A DNA stretch of 64,000 nt from NCBI GenBank assembly GCA_900540595.1, contig UQGL01000005.1, positions 1 through 64,000 on the forward strand, given 5' to 3'. The notes under the pieces were generated by a model. The model saw only the letters and a list, made by a program, of their open reading frames with translations. It was not told where the DNA came from and ran no database searches. The translations under genes were made by a program, and so were the position numbers. Source of the DNA: an uncultured Oscillospiraceae bacterium (GTDB lineage Bacteria > Bacillota > Clostridia > Oscillospirales > Ruminococcaceae). Of this stretch, positions 40,603-49,384 are shown piece after piece. The first letter of the stretch is position 1. Each line of letters begins with the position of its first letter.

Positions 40603-41235
40603 ATGAAACTGATCCTTTTGGGCGCCCCCGGCGCCGGCAAGGGAACTCAGGCAGAGATCCTCTGCGATAAGCTGGGCATCCCGACCATTTCCACCGGCAA
40701 CATTCTGCGTGCAGCCGTTAAGGAAGGCACGCCGATGGGCAAAAAGGCAAAAAGTTTTATGGACGCCGGTGCTCTGGTGCCCGATGATGTCATCGTCGGC
40801 ATCGTGAAGGAGCGCCTGGCTGAGCCTGACTGCGCAAAGGGCTTTATCCTTGACGGTATGCCCCGCACGATTGCTCAGGGCGAAGCTCTGGAGCAGATGG
40901 GCGTGGAGATCGACAAGGTCGTGAACCTCATCGTTGAGGATGAGGCGATCACCCGCCGCATGTCCGGCCGCCGCGTTTGCGCAAAATGCGGTGCCAGCTA
41001 TCACATCGTAAACAAACCCAGTGCCAAAGAGGGCGTTTGTGACCGCTGCGGCGGTGAGTTGGCCATCCGCAAGGATGACGAGCCCGCCACTGTACTGGAC
41101 CGCTTAAAGGCTTACCATGAGCAGACCGAGCCGCTGGTCGAGTTCTATCGCCAGCGCGGCAAGCTCGTGGAGGTGCCCGATCAGGGTTCCATCGAGGCCA
41201 CCACGGCGTTCCTTCTCAAGCTTTTGGAGGCTTAA
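40603..41235 (+). CDS. adk: Adenylate kinase, zinc-binding LID type
   Basis: A 210-residue AMP kinase balancing ATP, ADP and AMP. The P-loop GAPGAGKGTQ is at residues 6-15 and DGMPRT near 83-88. The LID carries CAKCG and CDRCG, the four-cysteine zinc site common in Gram-positive enzymes. Confidence 0.97.
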   Translation: MKLILLGAPGAGKGTQAEILCDKLGIPTISTGNILRAAVKEGTPMGKKAKSFMDAGALVPDDVIVGIVKERLAEPDCAKGFILDGMPRTIAQGEALEQMGVEIDKVVNLIVEDEAITRRMSGRRVCAKCGASYHIVNKPSAKEGVCDRCGGELAIRKDDEPATVLDRLKAYHEQTEPLVEFYRQRGKLVEVPDQGSIEATTAFLLKLLEA

Positions 41236-41241
41236 TCATCC

Positions 41242-42015
41242 ATGATCCAAATCAAAAATGCTGCCGAGCTGCAGAAGATGCGCAAGGCCTGCGCGATCAG
41301 CGCAGCAGCCCTGAAGGCTGGCGGCGAAGCGATCGAACCCGGTATCACTACCGCTGAGATCGACAAAATCATCTATGACTTTATCGTGCGCCACGGTGCC
41401 AGGCCCAACTTCCTGCACCTGTACGGCTTTCCGGCCACGGCGTGCATCAGCGTGAATGACACGGTCATTCACGGCATCCCCAACAAACAGCAGCAGATCC
41501 GCCCCGGCGACATCGTTTCGATCGACACCGGCTGCAAGATCGACGGCTTCAACGGCGATAATGCCTGCACCTATGCGTGCGGCAAGATCGACCTCGAAGC
41601 CCAGCGGCTGCTGGATGTTACGAAGGAGAGCCTGCATCGCGGCATCGAGATGGCGCGCGGCGGCAACCGGGTAGGGGATATCGGCCACGCAGTACAGTCC
41701 TATGTCGAGGAGAACGGCTTCTCGGTCGTCCGCAGCTTTGTCGGCCACGGTGTCGGCAAGGAGCTGCATGAGGACCCCGAAGTCCCGAACTTCGGCAACG
41801 CCGGGCGCGGTCCGCGTCTGGTGCCGGGTATGTGCATCGCAGTCGAGCCGATGGTGTGCCAGTACAAGTACGCGGTAAAGACACTGAAGGACGGCTGGAC
41901 GGTCAAAACGTGTGACGGCGGCCTGGCAGCTCACTTTGAGCACACCATGGCCATCACCACGGCCGGTGCCGAGGTCCTGACCTACGGCTGGGAGGAACCC
42001 GGATGGACTTTGTAA
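41242..42015 (+). CDS. map: Methionine aminopeptidase type I
   Basis: A 257-residue metallo-aminopeptidase removing initiator Met. Metal ligands lie in SIDTGCKIDGFNGDNACT (two Asp), GHGVGKELHEDPEVPNFG (His), and two later Glu in CIAVEPMV and AAHFEHTMAI. It overlaps the KOW protein gene by 13 bp. Confidence 0.96.
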   Translation: MIQIKNAAELQKMRKACAISAAALKAGGEAIEPGITTAEIDKIIYDFIVRHGARPNFLHLYGFPATACISVNDTVIHGIPNKQQQIRPGDIVSIDTGCKIDGFNGDNACTYACGKIDLEAQRLLDVTKESLHRGIEMARGGNRVGDIGHAVQSYVEENGFSVVRSFVGHGVGKELHEDPEVPNFGNAGRGPRLVPGMCIAVEPMVCQYKYAVKTLKDGWTVKTCDGGLAAHFEHTMAITTAGAEVLTYGWEEPGWTL

Positions 42016-42251
42016 GAGGCCAGCTGGTCCGCTCCAAGGCCGGTCGGGATAAGACCCGCACACTGGCTGTTCTGGCTGTGGATGGACCGATGCTTCTGGT
42101 TGCTGACGGGGACCTGCGCAAGCTGGACAACCCCAAACGCAAAAAGATGCAGCATGTTGCACCTACGACCACCGTTCTTGAGAACGAGCTTCTGAAAAGC
42201 GATCAACAACTCAGGGATGCGATCCGCGCATATGACGCGGCGCGGAACTGA
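42003..42251 (+). CDS. KOW domain RNA-binding protein (ybzG-like)
   Basis: An 82-residue protein with a short KOW/L14e-like motif: [50 protein letters not shown]. It is the conserved small gene found between map and infA in many Firmicutes. It probably binds rRNA or mRNA, but its role is not established. The overlap with map suggests translational coupling. Confidence 0.8.
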   Translation: MDFVRGQLVRSKAGRDKTRTLAVLAVDGPMLLVADGDLRKLDNPKRKKMQHVAPTTTVLENELLKSDQQLRDAIRAYDAARN

Positions 42252-42277
42252 CGGAACCCTTCAAGGAGGCAATCAGC

Positions 42278-42514
42278 TTGTCTAAAGAAGATGTCATCGA
42301 AGTAGAAGGTATCGTTCGGGAGGCCATGCCCAACACTGTGTTCAAGGTTGAACTCCTCAACAAAGAGGGTAAGCCCAACGGCCATGTGGTTATGGCTCAC
42401 ATTTCCGGCAAGCTGCGGACCAACTTCATCCGCATCCTGCCCGGCGACAAGGTCACGATGGAAATGTCTCCCTACGACCTGACCAAAGCCCGGATCACCT
42501 GGCGTTCCAAATAA
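42278..42514 (+). CDS. infA: Translation initiation factor IF-1
   Basis: A 78-residue OB-fold factor blocking the ribosomal A site during initiation. [24 protein letters not shown] begins it and [21 protein letters not shown] ends it. It is about six residues longer than usual because of an insertion after VELLN (KEGKPNG loop). The start codon is TTG at 42278 with AAGGAGG upstream. Confidence 0.95.
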   Translation: MSKEDVIEVEGIVREAMPNTVFKVELLNKEGKPNGHVVMAHISGKLRTNFIRILPGDKVTMEMSPYDLTKARITWRSK

Positions 42515-42547
42515 GAAGCGCCTTGTGTTATAAAGGAGGTTAACATC

Positions 42548-42661
42548 ATGAAGGTAAAACCTTCCGTGAAACCCATTTGCGAGAAGTGCAAGGTCATTAA
42601 GCGCAAAGGCCGCGTAATGATCATCTGCGCCAATCCGAAGCATAAGCAGCGTCAGGGCTAA
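42548..42661 (+). CDS. rpmJ: 50S ribosomal protein L36
   Basis: A 37-residue L36 starting at ATG 42548 with AAAGGAGG ahead. The zinc ligands are Cys11, Cys14, Cys27 and His32 in ICEKCK...ICANPKHKQ. It is the classical zinc-containing form. Confidence 0.96.
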   Translation: MKVKPSVKPICEKCKVIKRKGRVMIICANPKHKQRQG

Positions 42662-42774
42662 AGGTCCGCGGAGCATTCCGCGGAAACCGTACCCAAAACG
42701 CTTGGGGGCCAAGTGCGTAGATTCCCGGCGCAGGCCCCGACCAGGACATGGGATGTTACTAATGGAGGTGCTTT
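42662..42774 (+). other. Structured leader before the alpha-operon genes
   Basis: A 113-bp gap with a perfect hairpin TCCGCGGA (42665-42672) / TCCGCGGA (42677-42684) and a second possible pairing GGGGCC/GGCCCC between about 42705 and 42735. No promoter is obvious. S4 represses the alpha operon at this place in E. coli, so a similar control is plausible, but the E. coli pseudoknot is not recognised here. Confidence 0.5.
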
Positions 42775-43146
42775 ATGGCACGTATTGCTGGTGTTGATCT
42801 GCCTCGCGAGAAGCGGATCGAGGTTGGTCTGACTTATGTTTACGGCATCGGCCAGTCCACTGCCGACGAGATTCTCGCCGGTACCGGAATTAACCCTGAT
42901 ACCCGCGTCAAGGACCTGACCGCTGATGAAGAGGCCAAGATCCGCGACTACATCGACAAAAACAACATCATGGTAGAGGGCGACCTGCGCCGTAATGTCG
43001 CGCTTGACATCAAGCGTCTGACCGAGATCCAGTGCTACCGTGGTGTGCGCCATCGCAAGGGTCTTCCCTGCCGCGGCCAGCGCACTAAGACCAATGCGCG
43101 TACCTGCAAAGGTCCCAAGCGCACTGTCGCTAACAAAAAGAAGTAA
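42775..43146 (+). CDS. rpsM: 30S ribosomal protein S13
   Basis: A 123-residue S13 in the 30S head. [26 protein letters not shown] at the start and [26 protein letters not shown] near the tail are typical. SD GGAGG is 7 bp ahead. Confidence 0.97.
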   Translation: MARIAGVDLPREKRIEVGLTYVYGIGQSTADEILAGTGINPDTRVKDLTADEEAKIRDYIDKNNIMVEGDLRRNVALDIKRLTEIQCYRGVRHRKGLPCRGQRTKTNARTCKGPKRTVANKKK

Positions 43147-43160
43147 GGAGGAACTGAGAC

Positions 43161-43565
43161 ATGGCTGCTAACAAAGCTACTGCGGCAAAAACCCGCACTA
43201 AGAAAAAAGAGCGCAAGAATATCAGCGCCGGTGCTGCTCACATCCAGAGCACCTTTAACAACACCATCGTGACCATCACCGATACTCAGGGCAACACCGT
43301 TTCCTGGTGCAGCACTGGTGCGCTGAACTTCCGTGGCTCCCGTAAGAGCACTCCTTACGCTGCGCAGAGCGCTGCTGAGGTCGCTGCCAAGGCCGCCATC
43401 GAGCATGGCATGAAGACCGTTGAGGTCTACGTTAAGGGCCCCGGTTCCGGCCGTGAGAGCGCCATCCGCGCCCTGCAGGCAACCGGTCTGGAGGTCACCA
43501 TGATCCGTGATGTGACCCCCATCCCCCACAATGGCTGCCGCCCGCCCAAACGCCGCCGCGTTTGA
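43161..43565 (+). CDS. rpsK: 30S ribosomal protein S11
   Basis: A 134-residue S11 of the platform. [19 protein letters not shown] and [42 protein letters not shown] are hallmark blocks. Confidence 0.97.
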   Translation: MAANKATAAKTRTKKKERKNISAGAAHIQSTFNNTIVTITDTQGNTVSWCSTGALNFRGSRKSTPYAAQSAAEVAAKAAIEHGMKTVEVYVKGPGSGRESAIRALQATGLEVTMIRDVTPIPHNGCRPPKRRRV

Positions 43566-43585
43566 TTGAAAGGAGAACATGAGAT

Positions 43586-44188
43586 ATGGCTAAGAATACC
43601 CAACCTATCGCTAAGCGCTGCCGTGCTCTCGGCATTTCTCCTGCTGTTATGGGTTATGGCAAGAAGACCACCAATCGTAACCCCGGCGGCCAGATGAGAA
43701 AGAAGAAGAGCGAGTACGCCACCCAGCTGAACGAGAAGCAGAAGGTCAAGTTCGTGTACGGCATTCTGGAGAACCAGTTCCATACCTACTACGAGAAGGC
43801 CTCCCGCATGCCCGGTCAGACCGGTGTCAACCTGCTGGTTCTGGTCGAGCGCCGTCTCGACAACGTCGTCTACCGTCTGGGCTTTGCCAAGACCCGCCGC
43901 GACGCCCGCCAGCTGGTTTCCCACAATCACTTCACTGTCAATGGCAAGCGTGTCAACATCCCCTCTTATCAGGTTAAGGCGGGCGATGTGATCGAAGTCA
44001 TCGAGTCCAGCCGTTCTTCCGTCAAGTTCAGCAAGCTGCTGGGCGAGGAAGCTCCTGTCGTTCTGCTGCCTTCTTGGCTGGAGCGCGACAAGAACGCCCT
44101 GAAGGGCACCGTCACCAAGCTGCCCGTTCGTGAGGACATTGATGTGCCCATCGCTGAGCACCTCATCGTCGAGTTGTACTCCAAGTAA
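43586..44188 (+). CDS. rpsD: 30S ribosomal protein S4, zinc-free form
   Basis: A 200-residue S4, a 16S 5'-domain nucleator. The S4 RNA-binding domain is ERRLDNVVYRLGFAKTRRDARQLVSHNHFTVNGKRVNIPS at about 90-130. Only one Cys remains in the N-terminal zinc region, so this is the C-minus form. It sits in the alpha operon. Confidence 0.96.
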   Translation: MAKNTQPIAKRCRALGISPAVMGYGKKTTNRNPGGQMRKKKSEYATQLNEKQKVKFVYGILENQFHTYYEKASRMPGQTGVNLLVLVERRLDNVVYRLGFAKTRRDARQLVSHNHFTVNGKRVNIPSYQVKAGDVIEVIESSRSSVKFSKLLGEEAPVVLLPSWLERDKNALKGTVTKLPVREDIDVPIAEHLIVELYSK

Positions 44189-44224
44189 TCCTCTTAACTG
44201 TTTTCTACGATTTTTCCAACCGAA

Positions 44225-44244
44225 CCAGCGCTCTCGGGCGCTGG
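44225..44244 (+). other. Hairpin in the rpsD-rpoA gap
   Basis: CCAGCGC (44225-44231) and GCGCTGG (44238-44244) pair perfectly just before the rpoA SD. No U-tract follows, so it may set the rpsD/rpoA expression ratio or act as an RNase site. Confidence 0.5.
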
Positions 44245-44263
44245 CTTAACAAGGAGGGTTTTT

Positions 44264-45223
44264 ATGATGGAGATCGAACGCCCCAAGATCGAAACGGCTG
44301 CCCTTTCCCCGGATGGCCGTTACGGTAAGTTCGTTGTCGAGCCCCTTGAGCGCGGCTTCGGCACGACTTTGGGCAACAGCTTGCGTCGTGTGCTTCTGTC
44401 CTCTCTGCCCGGTGTGGCTGTCACCAGCGTCAAGATTGACGGCGTGGTGCACGAGTTCACTACCATCGAGGGCGTGCGTGAGGATGTCACCGAGATCGTC
44501 CTGAACCTCAAGGGTGTCGCTGCCAAGATCTACGGCGAAGCCCCCAAGACCGTCCGCGTCGAGGCCGTTGGCCCCTGCGAGGTCACTGCCGGCACCATCA
44601 AGGGCGGCGATGATCTGGAGATCCTGAACCCTGAGTGGCACATCGCTACCTTGGGTGAGGGTGCCAAGCTGGTCATGGAGCTGACCTTTGACAAGGGCCG
44701 CGGCTATGTTCCCGCTGAGCGCAACAAGCAGGCCCTGATCGAGAAGAGCGACATCAGCACCCTGCCCGTGGACAGCATCTATACCCCCGTCCTCAAGGTC
44801 AACTACACGGTCGATCGTACCCGTGTAGGCCAGATCACCGACTTCGATAAGCTGATTATGGAAGTCTGGACTGACGGCACCTGCAATGCGCAGGAGGCCC
44901 TGAGTCTGGCAGCCCGCGTACTGACGGAGCACCTGAACCTGTTCGTGAACCTCTGCGATGAGACCGGCGAGACCGAGATCATGGTGGATAACGAAGATCA
45001 GGGCCGTGAGAAGGCACTCGAGATGACGATTGAAGAGCTGGACCTGAGCGTCCGCTCCTTCAACTGCCTCAAGCGTGCCGGCATCAACACGGTTGGTGAC
45101 CTCATCGGTAAGAGCGAGGATGAGATGATGAAGGTCCGCAATCTGGGCCGCAAGTCTCTGGAAGAGGTCATGGCAAAGCTGGACAGCCTTGGTTTTTCTC
45201 TGACCAAGGAAGACGAAAACTAA
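44264..45223 (+). CDS. rpoA: DNA-directed RNA polymerase subunit alpha
   Basis: A 319-residue alpha subunit. The N-terminal dimerisation domain has [25 protein letters not shown] near 28-52, and the C-terminal UP-element/activator domain has [21 protein letters not shown] and [10 protein letters not shown]. Two ATGs stand in tandem at 44264 and 44267; AAGGAGGG precedes both. Confidence 0.97.
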   Translation: MMEIERPKIETAALSPDGRYGKFVVEPLERGFGTTLGNSLRRVLLSSLPGVAVTSVKIDGVVHEFTTIEGVREDVTEIVLNLKGVAAKIYGEAPKTVRVEAVGPCEVTAGTIKGGDDLEILNPEWHIATLGEGAKLVMELTFDKGRGYVPAERNKQALIEKSDISTLPVDSIYTPVLKVNYTVDRTRVGQITDFDKLIMEVWTDGTCNAQEALSLAARVLTEHLNLFVNLCDETGETEIMVDNEDQGREKALEMTIEELDLSVRSFNCLKRAGINTVGDLIGKSEDEMMKVRNLGRKSLEEVMAKLDSLGFSLTKEDEN

Positions 45224-45266
45224 CCCCCCGCGACACGCGGATTCTATTGATAAGGAGTGAATCGAA

Positions 45267-45608
45267 ATGCCCGGTACCCGTAAACTCGGTCGTGCCACCG
45301 ACAGCCGCAACGCTATGCTGCGCGCTATGGTGACCTACCTGTTTGAGAACGGCAAAATCGAGACCACCGTCACCCGCGCCAAGGAAGTTCGTTCCATGGC
45401 TGAGAAGATGGTCACCCTCGGTAAGCAGGACGATCTGCACGCAAAGCGTCAGGTCTTCTCCTACATCACCAAGGAAGATATTGCCAAGAAGGTCATCGAT
45501 GAGATCGGCCCCAAGTACGCTGACCGCAACGGCGGCTACACCCGCATCTACAAGATCGGACCCCGTCGCGGCGATGCTGCCGAGATGGCTATCATCGAGC
45601 TGGTCTGA
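45267..45608 (+). CDS. rplQ: 50S ribosomal protein L17
   Basis: A 113-residue L17, last gene of the super-operon. [36 protein letters not shown] is typical. A terminator follows. Confidence 0.96.
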   Translation: MPGTRKLGRATDSRNAMLRAMVTYLFENGKIETTVTRAKEVRSMAEKMVTLGKQDDLHAKRQVFSYITKEDIAKKVIDEIGPKYADRNGGYTRIYKIGPRRGDAAEMAIIELV

Positions 45609-45632
45609 TTAGTCAGATAACTTGATAAAAAG

Positions 45633-45670
45633 ACACCGTCTGCCCGCAAGGGTTGGCGGTGTTTTTGTTT
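45633..45670 (+). terminator. Terminator of the ribosomal super-operon
   Basis: ACACCG (45633-45638) pairs with CGGTGT (45657-45662), enclosing a CCC-GCAA-GGG stem-loop, and is followed by TTTTGTTTT. Confidence 0.85.
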
Positions 45671-45689
45671 TGATGAATTGCAGGGCTAT

Positions 45690-45980
45690 GTAGGGGTGAG
45701 CATTGCTCGCCCGTGGAACCGCATTGTTACTGCCTTTTCGCCCTATGCCCTCCGTAGGGGCGGATTCCATATCCGCCCGCCCCGGCAGCAACTCGACACC
45801 GGGCCATCGCCCGTAGGGGCCGGGCATGCCCGGCCCGCAGCTTACCCGTAAGCGAGCGGGTGACAGCAAACGGGCAAAGCCCCTCCGGCCATCGCTGCGC
45901 TCGGCCACCTCCCCACACTGTGGGGAGGCTCTTTGCGCCCTGCGGGGAATTTGTAGGGGGCGGCGTCCCCGACGCCCCGC
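45690..45980. repeat. Repeat cluster after the ribosomal operon
   Basis: Four forward GTAGGGGC-type units at 45690-45713 (core GAGCATTGCTC), 45754-45780 (GGATTCCATATCC), 45813-45838 (CGGGCATGCCCGG) and 45953-45980 (GGCGTCCCCGACGCC). Between the last two is a partial CTTCCCC-type element, about 45876-45935, with CTCCCC/GGGGAG. They fill most of the 560-bp gap; no gene is seen. From 46000 to 46085 the DNA becomes AT-rich. Confidence 0.82.
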
Positions 45981-46085
45981 TCGGCAGCCGGTATGCTTTT
46001 TTGTTCCTTCTTTGCAAAGAAGGAACCGAAGAAATTCCAAAATTAGATAAAAACACAGTTTTACACAAATTTGACAGCATACCCT

Positions 46086-46114
46086 TTGCGTCGCACGCAT
46101 ATTTATGCTATAAT
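46086..46114 (+). promoter_or_regulatory. Promoter of the CNNM/CorC gene
   Basis: TTGCGT (46086-46091) and TATAAT (46109-46114) with a 17-bp spacer. Confidence 0.8.
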
Positions 46115-46170
46115 GTCTAAAATGTGCTATTGCACATAAATTTAATAAAGAAAGAGTTGATAGTTCCCCA

Positions 46171-47442
46171 ATGGACGATGGCAGTATATTTATGATCGTC
46201 GCACTGATAATCCTGATCGGTTTGTCTGCGTTTTTCTCGGCGGCAGAAACAGCGTACAATTCGCTGAATGAGATCCGCCTGCGGAGCAAGGCGGAGGACG
46301 GTGACGCCAAAGCGGCGCATACGCTCGCGCTGGTCGAGCGCTACGACAGCCTGCTCAGCACCATTCTGATCGGCAACAACATTGTGAATATCGGTGCGTC
46401 CTCTCTTGCCACCGTGCTGTTTACCCGCCTTGTCGGCGGCGTTTACGGCCCTACCGTCTCGACAATCGTCATGACCCTGCTGGTCCTGACCTTTGGCGAG
46501 ATCACCCCCAAGAGCATGGCCAAGGAAATGCCCGAGACCCTTGCCATGAGCTTTGCCCCCGTGCTCAGTGCGCTGGTCACGATTTTTACGCCGCTGAACG
46601 CCCTGTTCGGTGCGTGGAAGAAGTTCCTTGCCAAACGGTTTGATACCGGAGAAAAGGACACCATCACCGAAGGTGAGCTGGTGACGATGGTCAGCGAGGC
46701 CGAGAAGGACGGCGAGCTGACGAACCGTGAAAGCGAACTGATCCGCAGCGCCATCGAGTTTGACGATGTGGAGGCGCAGGATGTGCTTACCCCCCGCGTG
46801 GATGTAGTGGCTGTTGAGGACGATACCCCGATGGACGAGGTCATTGAGCGCTTCGCCGAGAGCGGCTACTCCCGCCTGCCGGTCTACCACGATACGATCG
46901 ACAATATCATTGGTGTGGTACATGAAAAGGACTGCTTTGCAGCCCTGCAGAAGCACGACAAAAATGTCAAGCTGGAGGACCTTGTCGGCCCGACGCTGTA
47001 CACGACCAGCGTGACCCAGATTTCCGCGCTGCTGCGTACCCTGCGTGAGAGCAAGCATCATATGGCCGTTGTGGTCGATGAATACGGCGGCACGGCCGGC
47101 ATCATCACGCTGGAGGATATTCTGGAGGAACTGGTCGGCGAGATCTGGGACGAGCATGACGATGTGGTCGAGGATGTGCGCCAGCAGTCCGATGGCAGCT
47201 GGTTGATCTCCGGCAGCGCCAGCGTGGATGACACGGCCGAGGAGCTGGGCATCAAGGAGGATGACGACATTGATGCCGTGGCCATCGGCGGTCTGGTGCA
47301 GGAAAAGCTCAGCCGTCTGCCCAAGGTAGGGGATAAGTTCATCTGGGGTGACTTTGATGGTACCGTCACCCGCGCGACCAACCGCCGCGTGCAGGAGGTC
47401 CGCCTGATCCCCCGCAAGGTCCAGGACGAGAACGAAAAATAA
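46171..47442 (+). CDS. Hemolysin-family CNNM/CorC membrane protein
   Basis: A 423-residue protein of the CNNM/MpfA group linked to Mg2+ export. The N-terminal DUF21 domain (about 1-180) has AFFSAAETAYNSLNEIRLR and LVLTFGEITPKSMAKE. The tandem CBS pair (about 205-335) has VLTPRVDVVAVEDD and VVVDEYGGTAGIITLEDILEELVGEI, and the C-terminal CorC_HlyC domain covers about 345-420. A loose SD (AAAGAG) lies rather far from the ATG. It is a single-gene unit with promoter and terminator. The name hemolysin is historical. Confidence 0.88.
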   Translation: MDDGSIFMIVALIILIGLSAFFSAAETAYNSLNEIRLRSKAEDGDAKAAHTLALVERYDSLLSTILIGNNIVNIGASSLATVLFTRLVGGVYGPTVSTIVMTLLVLTFGEITPKSMAKEMPETLAMSFAPVLSALVTIFTPLNALFGAWKKFLAKRFDTGEKDTITEGELVTMVSEAEKDGELTNRESELIRSAIEFDDVEAQDVLTPRVDVVAVEDDTPMDEVIERFAESGYSRLPVYHDTIDNIIGVVHEKDCFAALQKHDKNVKLEDLVGPTLYTTSVTQISALLRTLRESKHHMAVVVDEYGGTAGIITLEDILEELVGEIWDEHDDVVEDVRQQSDGSWLISGSASVDDTAEELGIKEDDDIDAVAIGGLVQEKLSRLPKVGDKFIWGDFDGTVTRATNRRVQEVRLIPRKVQDENEK

Positions 47443-47459
47443 ATACCGATAAATAATCA

Positions 47460-47491
47460 GCGCCCGCCGAAAAATCAGCGGGCGCTTTTTT
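47460..47491 (+). terminator. Terminator of the CNNM/CorC gene
   Basis: GCGCCCGC (47460-47467) pairs with GCGGGCGC (47478-47485), then TTTTTT. Confidence 0.92.
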
Positions 47492-47521
47492 CAATAGGCC
47501 ATGTATATTGAAAAAATGCCT

Positions 47522-47785
47522 GTAGGGGCCGATGCTTGCATCGGCCCGCAGAACGGTATATCAGCCGCAAGGTGCTGCGGGCGGATATGGAATCCGCCCC
47601 TACGGTAGGGGTCGGCGTTCTCGACGAACCGGGAGCTGTGCGGTAACCGTAAAGTTCTCGGCGGGGTGAGGGCACCCCGCCCTACATGTGACGGGAAGAT
47701 CGGGCGTAGGGCGGCCAGCCCTCAGGCCGCCGTGCAGTGCGGTGGCTACGGCACAGTTCCGCGGGCGAACAATGTTCGCCCCTAC
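47522..47785. repeat. Cluster of four clear GTAGGGGC palindromic units plus degenerate ones
   Basis: Forward unit 47522-47549 (core CGATGCTTGCATCG), and reverse units 47577-47603 (GGATATGGAATCC), 47660-47685 (GGGTGAGGGCACCC) and 47761-47785 (GAACAATGTTC). Between them are degenerate relatives (GGTCGGCGTTCTCGACGA near 47608 and GGCGGCCAGCCCTCAGGCCGCC near 47710). Nothing is coding. Confidence 0.82.
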
Positions 47786-48049
47786 AGGCATTGCCCCATA
47801 GTTTTCCCCCTAAAGAAAAACTTCAAATTTCCATTTGCAAACTTTTTGTAAAATCCGCCAGAATTTTTTGCAAGTAACAACGCGAAGCATGTATAAAGCG
47901 CGGAAAATGTCGAAAATGTTGAAATTCTTGCCTTGCAGGGCTGATTTTATCCGTCTGCTGTGCTACAATATGAGTAAATGGGTTCTTGTGGTCTGCCACA
48001 CTGCCCTGATGAAAAAAGTAATACCAGATGGAAGTAAGGAGTACCTGTA
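47786..48049 (+). other. AT-rich promoter region of the PRPP synthetase gene
   Basis: No ORF is convincing. A -10-like TACAAT lies near 47964 without a clear -35. The region 47800-47900 is AT-rich. The SD is AAGGAG at about 48035. Confidence 0.45.
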
Positions 48050-49222
48050 ATGGCTGAACAGAATCTTGGCCCGCGTGATTTCTTTGCCAAGGAGGATGCG
48101 ATCGCCGATCTCGGTCTGATTGCCTGCCCCGGTGCAGAGGAGCTTTGCAAACTCGTAGACAGTCACCTTGTGCGCTGGGCGCGTGAGGTCGGCAATGATG
48201 CGGTCGATACCTTCATCATTCCCTGCGACTGCCCGCGTTTCCAGTCCGGTGATGCAAAAGGCCTTGTCAAGGCGTCCACCCGCGGTGACGATCTGTACAT
48301 CTTCGTCGATCCGGGCAACTACAGCGTCACCTACAAGCTCTTCGGGTATGAGAACCACCTCTCCCCGGATGACCACTTCCAGAACCTGATGCGCATTATT
48401 CAGGCTGTCTCCGGCCGTGCCCATCGCATCAGCGTTATCATGCCCAGCCTGTACGGCGGCCGCCAGCATCGCCGCGTCAGCCGCGAGAGTCTGGACTGCG
48501 CCTTCTCCCTGCAGCAGCTGCGCGCGGTCGGCGTCAAGAACATCATCACCTTTGACGCCCATGACCCCCGCGTCATGAACGCCGTGCCCACCATGAGCTT
48601 CGACAATGTCATGCCCACCTATCAGGTGCTCAAGTGCCTGCTGCATCATGTGCCGGATGTTTCCTTCCACAAGGATAACTTCATGATCGTCTCTCCCGAT
48701 GAGGGCGCCATGAACCGCAACATGTACTACTCCAGCGTGCTGGGCTGCAACCTCGGCATGTTCTACAAGCGCCGCGACTACAGCCGTGTGGTCAACGGCC
48801 GCAACCCCATCGTGGCGCATGAGTATCTGGGCGAGAGCGTTGAGGGCAAGGATGTTTTTATCGCTGACGACATCATCGCCTCCGGCGAGTCGATGCTCGA
48901 CATCGGCTATGAGCTGAAGATGCGCGGTGCCCGCAACATCTTTACCTGCTGCACCTTCCCGCTCTTCACCGCCGGCCTGGAGAAGTTCGACAAGGCCTAC
49001 AATGACGGCATCATCAAGGCCGTTCTGGGCACGAACCTGACCTACCGCAAGCCGGAACTGCTGGAGCGCGAGTGGTACTATGACGTGGATGTCTCCAAGT
49101 ACACCGCCTACTTCATCGCCGCCATCAACCATGACAAGAGCGTCTCCTCCATCATCGACCCGATGACCAAGATTCGCACGCTGCTTGACAAGCATGGTAT
49201 CCCCATGGGCGGCCAGCAGTAA
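48050..49222 (+). CDS. Ribose-phosphate pyrophosphokinase, long clostridial form
   Basis: A 390-residue PRPP synthetase-family protein making PRPP from ribose 5-phosphate and ATP for nucleotide, His and Trp synthesis. The type I phosphoribosyltransferase/PRPP loop is DVFIADDIIASGESML at about 268-283. VIMPSLYGGRQHRR near 129-142 and ITFDAHDPR near 166-174 correspond to the catalytic-flexible-loop and ribose-binding regions of PrsA. It is about 75 residues longer than classical PrsA and diverges from it, so kinetics or regulation may differ. It is a single-gene unit ending in a strong terminator. Confidence 0.83.
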   Translation: MAEQNLGPRDFFAKEDAIADLGLIACPGAEELCKLVDSHLVRWAREVGNDAVDTFIIPCDCPRFQSGDAKGLVKASTRGDDLYIFVDPGNYSVTYKLFGYENHLSPDDHFQNLMRIIQAVSGRAHRISVIMPSLYGGRQHRRVSRESLDCAFSLQQLRAVGVKNIITFDAHDPRVMNAVPTMSFDNVMPTYQVLKCLLHHVPDVSFHKDNFMIVSPDEGAMNRNMYYSSVLGCNLGMFYKRRDYSRVVNGRNPIVAHEYLGESVEGKDVFIADDIIASGESMLDIGYELKMRGARNIFTCCTFPLFTAGLEKFDKAYNDGIIKAVLGTNLTYRKPELLEREWYYDVDVSKYTAYFIAAINHDKSVSSIIDPMTKIRTLLDKHGIPMGGQQ

Positions 49223-49240
49223 GCGCAAAATAAACTCCGA

Positions 49241-49269
49241 TTCGGTCCGCCTTGGCGGGCCGAATTTTG
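49241..49269 (+). terminator. Terminator of the PRPP synthetase gene
   Basis: TTCGGTCCGCC (49241-49251) pairs with GGCGGGCCGAA (49254-49264) and is followed by TTTTG. Confidence 0.88.
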
Positions 49270-49298
49270 TTGCAGAACTACGGCGTTTTGTATATAAT
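49270..49298 (+). promoter_or_regulatory. Promoter of murD and downstream genes
   Basis: TTGCAG (49270-49275) and TATAAT (49293-49298), 17-bp spacer, starting right after the preceding terminator. Confidence 0.83.
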
Positions 49299-49384
49299 AA
49301 CATAGAGCATTACCATGCGATCCCCGCCCGGTGGGCGGAGCGCCGCAGTATTGCTGCAGAATAAAATGCAGGGGAGAGATATTT

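Noticed and set aside
46060..46114. TTGACA at about 46068 as -35 of the CNNM/CorC promoter
   Set aside because: Spacing to the TATAAT is about 32 bp; TTGCGT at 46086 gives 17 bp.
45609..46310. Open frames within repeat-filled gaps (for example 233 codons minus near 45609, and several near 47475-47851)
   Set aside because: They read through palindromic repeats and terminators, carry no SD and have peptides typical of repeat translation.
45690..47785. Possible CRISPR array in the repeat clusters
   Set aside because: Units are palindromes in both orientations with irregular spacing and no unique spacers of constant length, and no cas gene is present.
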